Source of the DNA: Acanthamoeba lenticulata
Taxonomy: Eukaryota > Discosea > Longamoebia > Acanthamoebidae
Length of the DNA stretch: 11,074 nt
Reading direction: 5' to 3'
NCBI GenBank assembly: GCA_002179805.1
Contig: NAVB01002650.1
Span: 1-11,074 of the forward strand
Shown here in pieces: positions 6,423 to 11,074 of this stretch (position 1 is its first letter; the number at the start of each line of letters is the position of its first letter). A program made the position numbers and the translations under genes. The notes beneath the pieces are model-generated. The model was not told where the DNA came from. It saw nothing but the letters and a program-made list of their open reading frames with translations, and did not search any database.

Positions 6423-9417
6423 ATGGCGGCCAAGATGTTTGTATCGAAGGAAATGAAGGAAGTGAGTCAGCAGATCAAGAAGCTGACGGTGGAACAAAAG
6501 ACGCTTCGTAAGCAACTTCGAGAGCATGCCCAGAGGGTGATTGATGGCAAGTTCGAGGACAAATTGCTTGACACCCTCGAAGAGCTGGAGAAGAAGGAAC
6601 TGCAGCTGGAGACTCAACACATCGCACTGCGCAAGGCGTGGTTCGAAGCCACACTCAAGGAGAGGCGGGAGCGTCTCCAGGAAGCGCAAAGCAAGATGAC
6701 CAAGAGCGGCGGCCTTGCGAGCAGCCGCTCGATCTTCTCCAACTCTATGGCGCCCAGCGCGCTTGATGAGCTGAGCTCTCGCGTTTTTGGCAAGAGCTCA
6801 CGCGCTGCCCTTAAGGGTCCCAACCCATTCCTCGACGAGCAACAGCAGTACGCTCGTGTTTCTACCGCTCTTTCTTCATCTGTACTGCATGCATTCTTAC
6901 GTGGTTGGCGGCCTGCAGGCTGGCCGCTGCTGAATTGGATCACGACATTTCCACTTGGGAGCTCAAGAGTACTGAAATTTTCTTTGGTACCAACAAGCTT
7001 GGCGAGGGCTCTTTCGGCTCTGTCACCGAGGGCAAGCTGCGCGGCAAAGCAGTAGCCATTAAGACCATGTACGAACATCTTCTCGCAAGCAATGTTGCGA
7101 AACGGCGCCAAGCTCATTGTTTTCTTTGCAGCACCCCGAAATACGATGCGGATGAGATTAACGCAATTCTCGACGATTTCCGTAACGAATGCGCTGTCAT
7201 GAGGTTCGTCTCACTTGCTTTGCCTGTCGTGAGAGCTTGCTGAAAGCTTTCTTTTTCATCATGACAGCAAGCTGCTGCACCCCAATGTGCTTCTCTTGAT
7301 GGGTGTCTGCATTGATCGCAAGCTTGACAGCGACCAACTCAAGCTCATCATGGTCACTGAGCTTATGGCGCGAGGTGAGATTTTCATCTTTCAAACCTAA
7401 TTCCTTACCTCCAAGCTTGACTGACATACGTTGCACCTCAGGCAGCGTGTTTGACCTTTTGCACAAGGACGCGAAGCGCAAGATTGTCTTCAAGCAACGT
7501 ATGAAGTTTGCCAAGGACGCTTGCCTGGGCATGAATTGGCTGCATCTGTCCTCGCCTCCCATCCTGTACGTCACTCCCCTCCAGAGGACAAAAGTTGTGA
7601 TAAGATTGTTGTTAACCTCTGGGGTGTGTTCCTCCTCACATCAAGGCACTTGGACCTTAAGACGGCGAACTTGCTTGTGGACAACAACTGGGTCGCCAAG
7701 GTGTCTGACTTTGGTCTCTCGCGGTATGGATACCTATGCTCGCCCCGTGCGGGGCACTCAAGAGACACGGCCAACCATCTGACCCTCTTCCTGCCCTGCA
7801 TCGTGACACCTTCAGAGTAAAGAAGGCCGACAAGAACAAGGGCGCCACCGGCTCGCCCGTGTACATGGCCCCCGAAGTGTTGGCTGACAAGCCCTACGAC
7901 GAAAAGGCCGACGTCTACAGTTTTGCCATCGTGCTCTGGGAGCTGGTCACCAACAAGAAGCCCTACGAGGAAGAGCAGTTTGAGTCCCTCGACGGTACGC
8001 AAGACCTCGCCTTGGCGTCATATCCCGTCCCAGCATCGCAGGCTTTATTTATTTATTTATTTATTTATTTTTGGATTTCTCCTTACACGACGGGACTCTT
8101 GCGTGGCACAGAAATTTATGATCACGTCGTGATCGACGGCGCCCGCCCCAAGATCCCCGCCGAGTGCCCGCCGCAGCTGGCCGAGCTGATCCAAAAGTGC
8201 TGGGACACCGACCCGGCCAAGAGGCCCACTTTCCAGCAGATCATCGATTCGCATTTGCTTGATGAAGGTATTTTTTTTTTCTTCTTCCAATTTCTTCTTT
8301 TACTCTTCCCGTTGTTATGATTAACGCTCTTGGTGAATGCGCAGTGATCGTCGATGCCATCATCAGCAACACCAACCAGGACGCCCGCACCTTCTGGAAG
8401 AAGTGCTTCACCGAGAAGGACGAGATCCTTGAGGCCGTCCCGTGGAAGGTGAGAAATACTTTCAACGTTTCGCTCTGCCTGAAAATTGGTCCCCTCAGTT
8501 TGGCCTCACACACCCACATGGTCACTTGCGCACATCACCTGAAACACACAGACCTTTATCCGAGAGCTCATCAGCTTCTGCAAGATCGAGTTCCCTAAGG
8601 ACGCCATCCTGGACGACCAGATCGAGGTCAAGTCGCTAAAGATCGTGCTGGGTTCGTGTCTCGCCGGATCCTCTCTCAAGCTTTCTTCTCATCTCATCTC
8701 ATCTCGCTCACTCAATTCTCACTTCTCTCTCTCTCTCTCTCACACAACAGCCAACAAGGAGGACGTGGTGACGATCGAGAATTTCAGCAGAGCGCTGGAG
8801 TGGTTCGGGCCATTTACGCTCGACCGCCAGTTCATGGACAATGTGCAGGACACCATCTCCATCAGCGGCTTCTTTGGCGACATCTCCAGCCAAGAGGCCG
8901 AGCAAATCATGGCTGGCAAGAAGCCCGTACGTACTTGAGTATTTTTTTTTCATTATTCATTAATGAATATTTCTTTATTTTTTGTCCTAATATCATAAAC
9001 GAAAATACTAAACTGAGCACCACACTGTGCAGGGCCAATACATGGTGCGGTTCAGCACCCAGCAGCCTGGGTTCTACACGATCACCACCATGTCGGAGGA
9101 AAACGCGCTCAAGCACTACCGCATCAAGCACAAGGCCGGTTTGGGCTTCCTTTTGGGCAACGCTGAGTTCCCGTCCCTCCCCAAGCTCATCAAGGCCAAC
9201 CGTAAGGAGCTCTACCTCAAGGTACCTTGTGATTCCACTGTTCTAATTAATATATCATTTATTATTTATTATTATTTAATTGTTAAACAAATGAATTGTT
9301 TTTAAATGCGTTCTGTTGCTGTGGGCGCAGCGTGCGGTGAAGGGATCCAAGTACTCGCAGCTGTTCGTGGCGCACGAGGAGAAGAACGAGTCAGCCTACA
9401 TCGAGATGATGGTGTAA
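6423..9417 (+). CDS. SH2-domain protein kinase (Dictyostelium SHK type), 13 exons
   Basis: Tyrosine-kinase-like Ser/Thr or dual-specificity kinase fused to a phosphotyrosine-binding SH2 domain; cytosolic signalling role. Exons: 6423-6847, 6919-7068, 7132-7203, 7268-7374, 7442-7565, 7646-7723, 7816-7994, 8112-8267, 8345-8448, 8552-8651, 8751-8926, 9033-9221, 9331-9417; 648 residues, every junction in frame. Seen: N-terminal coiled coil, about 1-95, rich in Lys/Glu/Leu heptads; kinase domain about 160-430 with GEGSFG 170-175, VAIK (K190), alpha-C Glu E211, gatekeeper T246, HLDLKTAN 294-301, DFG 314-316, APE 337-339 and CW...KRP 408-417; a helical linker with FWKKCF and WFGPF (516-520); SH2 about 539-621 with YMVRFS (binding Arg R563) and HYRI (585-588). 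The catalytic loop has Leu for the Arg of HRD, a non-RD kinase. The domain order matches Dictyostelium SHK kinases; the N-terminal coiled coil may be specific to this branch. Divergent from HAUS4. Confidence 0.95.
8044..8072 (+). repeat. (TTTA)n microsatellite in kinase intron 7
   Basis: About seven TTTA units within the 7995-8111 intron. They form most of its T-rich tract and read through in the gene's frame without a stop. Confidence 0.85.
8724..8741 (+). repeat. (TC)n tract in kinase intron 10
   Basis: Nine TC units just before the acceptor CACACAACAG at 8750, serving as the polypyrimidine tract; preceded by CATCT repeats near 8690-8705. Confidence 0.85.
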
Positions 9418-9494
9418 AGAAACAGAAGAAGAGGAAGAAGGCGGAGGAACAGGACGGAGGCGAACAAGTTCGCACTGGCGAGGAGACGAAGCGG

Positions 9495-9506
9495 TCACAC
9501 GTGTGA
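9495..9506. repeat. 12-bp perfect palindrome containing an E-box
   Basis: TCACACGTGTGA is its own reverse complement and has CACGTG at its centre. It sits 78 bp after the kinase stop codon. Confidence 0.7.
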
Positions 9507-9509
9507 AGC

Positions 9510-9539
9510 CGACGGCGGGCAGACGTAATTACGCCGTCG
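9510..9539. repeat. Inverted repeat with nested palindrome
   Basis: Arms CGACGGC (9510-9516) and GCCGTCG (9533-9539) can form a 7-bp stem; between them and overlapping the right arm's edge is the perfect palindrome CGTAATTACG (9524-9533). It could fold in the 3' UTR or be a protein-binding site. Confidence 0.6.
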
Positions 9540-9560
9540 AGAGAGAGAGAGAGAGAGAGA
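9539..9560 (+). repeat. (GA)11 microsatellite
   Basis: Eleven GA units immediately after the inverted repeat in the kinase 3' flank. Complementary in RNA to the TC tract of kinase intron 10. Confidence 0.9.
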
Positions 9561-9990
9561 AAGAGGAGAAAGGAGCGATGGAGGATCCTCCCCTCCACAC
9601 GCGTTGTTGTGCAGTAGTTTGGTTTGTCGGTCTCCAAGTTTCGATTCGAGAGCTTTTGTTGTTTTTCGTTCGTCTCCTCTGAAAGGAAAGCAACAGTCGT
9701 GGTGGTGATCACTCGCGGGAGAATGGAGAGTGGTGGACAAGCATGGCTGCGCCGGCCTGTTCCCGCCTCCACCGCCGCCATCGCACTTCTGTTGCAGTGG
9801 GTTGAGATTTACTTTGTTTGAAGGGTGTGGGGGCAGCCGCTCCACAAGCTTGCTGCCACGCACGGGGGGGTGTGTCACTCGGACACGAGCGCTTTGGGGA
9901 AGGTTTTTACGAAGCATTGCATGGCCATGTGCACCCCTGCGTAAGGGTGGCTGCGGCCTGCACCTCTGGTAAGAAATAGCGCTGCGAGGT

Positions 9991-10811
9991 TGGCCTTATG
10001 GTCCACGACATTACTAAATCAAGTGTGGGGACGAGAAGGAAGAAAGTGGGAATGGGGTTATCATCATGTCGGTCGGTTCAAGCCTAATTTTTTATTGGCT
10101 GTGGGGCAGATAATTCGACACCGGTTATGACAGCTACACGACCGTTAGCAATCATGAGGAGGTCATCCGACACAGCTGAAGACCATCATCCACTGACGAA
10201 ACTATGCCCAGGGATGGATCAGAGCAACCACCAGTTATGTCAAGCCCAGAATGCTGGTGCACCTGCTGCATATGTGCGTGAGCACTAATTGCTTGGTTCA
10301 GTGTAGTTTTATTGACATTCAAGCAAGAGAGCTAAGACTTTAGAGTCATTTGAGCAACAAGTGATGATCACAAGAGAACACAACTTGAATACAGTGCTGG
10401 TGGCATCTTTGGAGAAGAAATGTTTAATCTTGCACAAGCTTTTTATCACTGATTGGGAACAAGAAACACTTCTGGTGGCTTTTGAAAAGCTATCCTCATC
10501 ACATAAGCCTTGTGGAATGTTATTGTCATTGAACCAGAAAGCCGCTTGCTCAAATCCAGAGTCTCCTCTCCATAGGACTCTTCGATTAAAGGGTACAGGT
10601 GGGTGTCAATTATATGATCTGCGTGATGAGATTCCAAATAGAACAAGCTGAGGTGTAGTGTACTACCTTTTAGGTTGGTTGGCCCTTCAGGGCAATAGGT
10701 CGTGGGGTTGTGTGCTTGATACACGAATTAAAAATACAGAAAAACGACGGTCCAAAATACACTTGAGGGAGAAGGAAAAACAAAAACGCCTTCTCCCGCT
10801 AGCAGCTACCA
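9991..10811. other. AT-richer stretch of unknown origin
   Basis: G+C is about 38% in one counted 60-base line (10321-10380) and similar nearby, against well over 60% in the neighbouring coding exons. The stretch is far longer than any intron here. Short frames on both strands (for example plus 10364-10651 and minus 10446-10724) have no recognisable family and codon use unlike the neighbours. Small hairpins lie near 10655-10725 (for instance GCCC-TTCA-GGGC). No terminal repeats or target duplication could be identified by eye. It includes the 3' flank of the minus-strand gene at 10812. Confidence 0.45.
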
Positions 10812-11074
10812 TCAGGCCACCAGGGCCAAGAGCCACTGGGCAGCGAGGGAGACCAGCTGGAGGCTCGCGCCGCCCAGTTGGCCTGCCGCTGAGAGGTCGC
10901 TTGACGTGGCCCCGACCGCCACGGGCGTGCCCACCAGGGTCGCGTTGGGCCACACCGCCAAGAGGTCCGACGGCTTGATGCGCAGCGCGCGCTCCATGAG
11001 CTCCACCCCGTTGGACCCGCTGATGAAGAACTCCACCGTCACGCCGCTCTGTTCTGTCGTCGTCTCGACTTGGT
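10812..11074 (-). CDS. C-terminal part of a probable GPI-anchored surface protein (5' cut by window edge)
   Basis: The minus-strand frame runs open from the window edge to a TGA at 10814-10812, about 86 residues. It begins QVETTTEQSGVTVEFFISG, continues with GVELMERALRIKPSDLLAV, a possible N-glycosylation site (NAT in WPNATLVG), then a small-residue segment (ATSSDLSAAGQ) and a hydrophobic tail of about 20 residues ending LLALVA. A small-residue site followed by a terminal hydrophobic stretch is the pattern of a GPI attachment signal. The beta-strand-like VTVEFF segment before a helix resembles repeated extracellular domains in protist surface proteins, but I cannot name the family. Codon use is GC-rich like the other genes. 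The rest of the gene lies past the window. It could also be a single-pass membrane protein with no cytoplasmic tail. Confidence 0.5.
   Translation of the reverse strand, partial: QVETTTEQSGVTVEFFISGSNGVELMERALRIKPSDLLAVWPNATLVGTPVAVGATSSDLSAAGQLGGASLQLVSLAAQWLLALVA

Larger units (their letters stand above)
9418..9990. other. 3' flank of the kinase gene, no gene recognised
   Basis: Begins with a purine-rich AAGAAGAGGAAG stretch just after the TAA (3' UTR), then palindromes and a GA repeat. No AATAAA follows the stop. Open frames on both strands here are low-complexity and match no family I recognise. Confidence 0.5.

Noticed and set aside
9302..9917. Minus-strand frames over the kinase 3' end and flank
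   Set aside because: They are rich in Ser/Leu from the GA repeat and antisense to confirmed kinase coding sequence.
10364..10651. Plus-strand frame in the AT-rich stretch
   Set aside because: No recognisable motif, atypical codon use, and an equally long frame on the opposite strand.
10446..10724. Minus-strand frame in the AT-rich stretch as a transposon protein
   Set aside because: There is no transposase or reverse-transcriptase motif and no ATG at its upstream end.
10650..10730. Possible tRNA or SINE because of several small hairpins and GGTCGTGGGGTTG
   Set aside because: No cloverleaf with a proper T-loop (GGTTCRANNCC) or acceptor stem could be built.

Overview
The window is nuclear DNA from an intron-rich, GC-rich eukaryote. 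The best fit is Acanthamoeba or a close amoebozoan relative. The reasons are short introns (about 55-120 nt) with GTNCG-type donors, strongly GC-biased coding exons between T-rich introns, and an SH2-domain protein kinase of the kind typical of Amoebozoa. The organism is inferred from these traits; no database was consulted. No rRNA, tRNA, CRISPR array or viral gene was recognised.

Layout, left to right. (1) 14-3350, plus: a multi-exon gene for a SUZ12/EMF2-type Polycomb (PRC2) subunit, with a degenerate zinc finger and a C-terminal VEFS box; its 5' end may lie outside the window. (2) 3425-3990, minus: a three-exon universal stress protein, convergent with gene 1 and only 74 bp from it. (3) 4608-6146, minus: a seven-exon HAUS4 homologue, a subunit of the augmin spindle complex. 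(4) 6423-9417, plus: a 13-exon protein kinase with an N-terminal coiled coil and a C-terminal SH2 domain, divergent from HAUS4 across 276 bp that hold a near-perfect E2F-type site. (5) 9418-10811: a flank without a recognised gene, holding a GA repeat, two palindromes and an unusually AT-rich stretch. (6) 10812-11074, minus: the 3' end of a probable GPI-anchored surface protein, cut by the window edge.

The genes do not form a pathway or operon: chromatin silencing, stress or nucleotide sensing, mitotic spindle assembly and phosphotyrosine-linked signalling lie side by side, as is usual in a compact protist genome. Exon models were built by hand from splice signals, reading-frame continuity and remembered family patterns. 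Each complete model closes in frame: 920, 146, 358 and 648 residues.

The points most worth a second look are the PRC2 subunit with its non-canonical GC-AG intron, the augmin subunit with an E2F-like site just upstream, the HLD (non-RD) catalytic loop of the SH2 kinase, the group of introns with lengths divisible by three and no in-frame stop, and the compositionally foreign 10.0-10.8 kb stretch.
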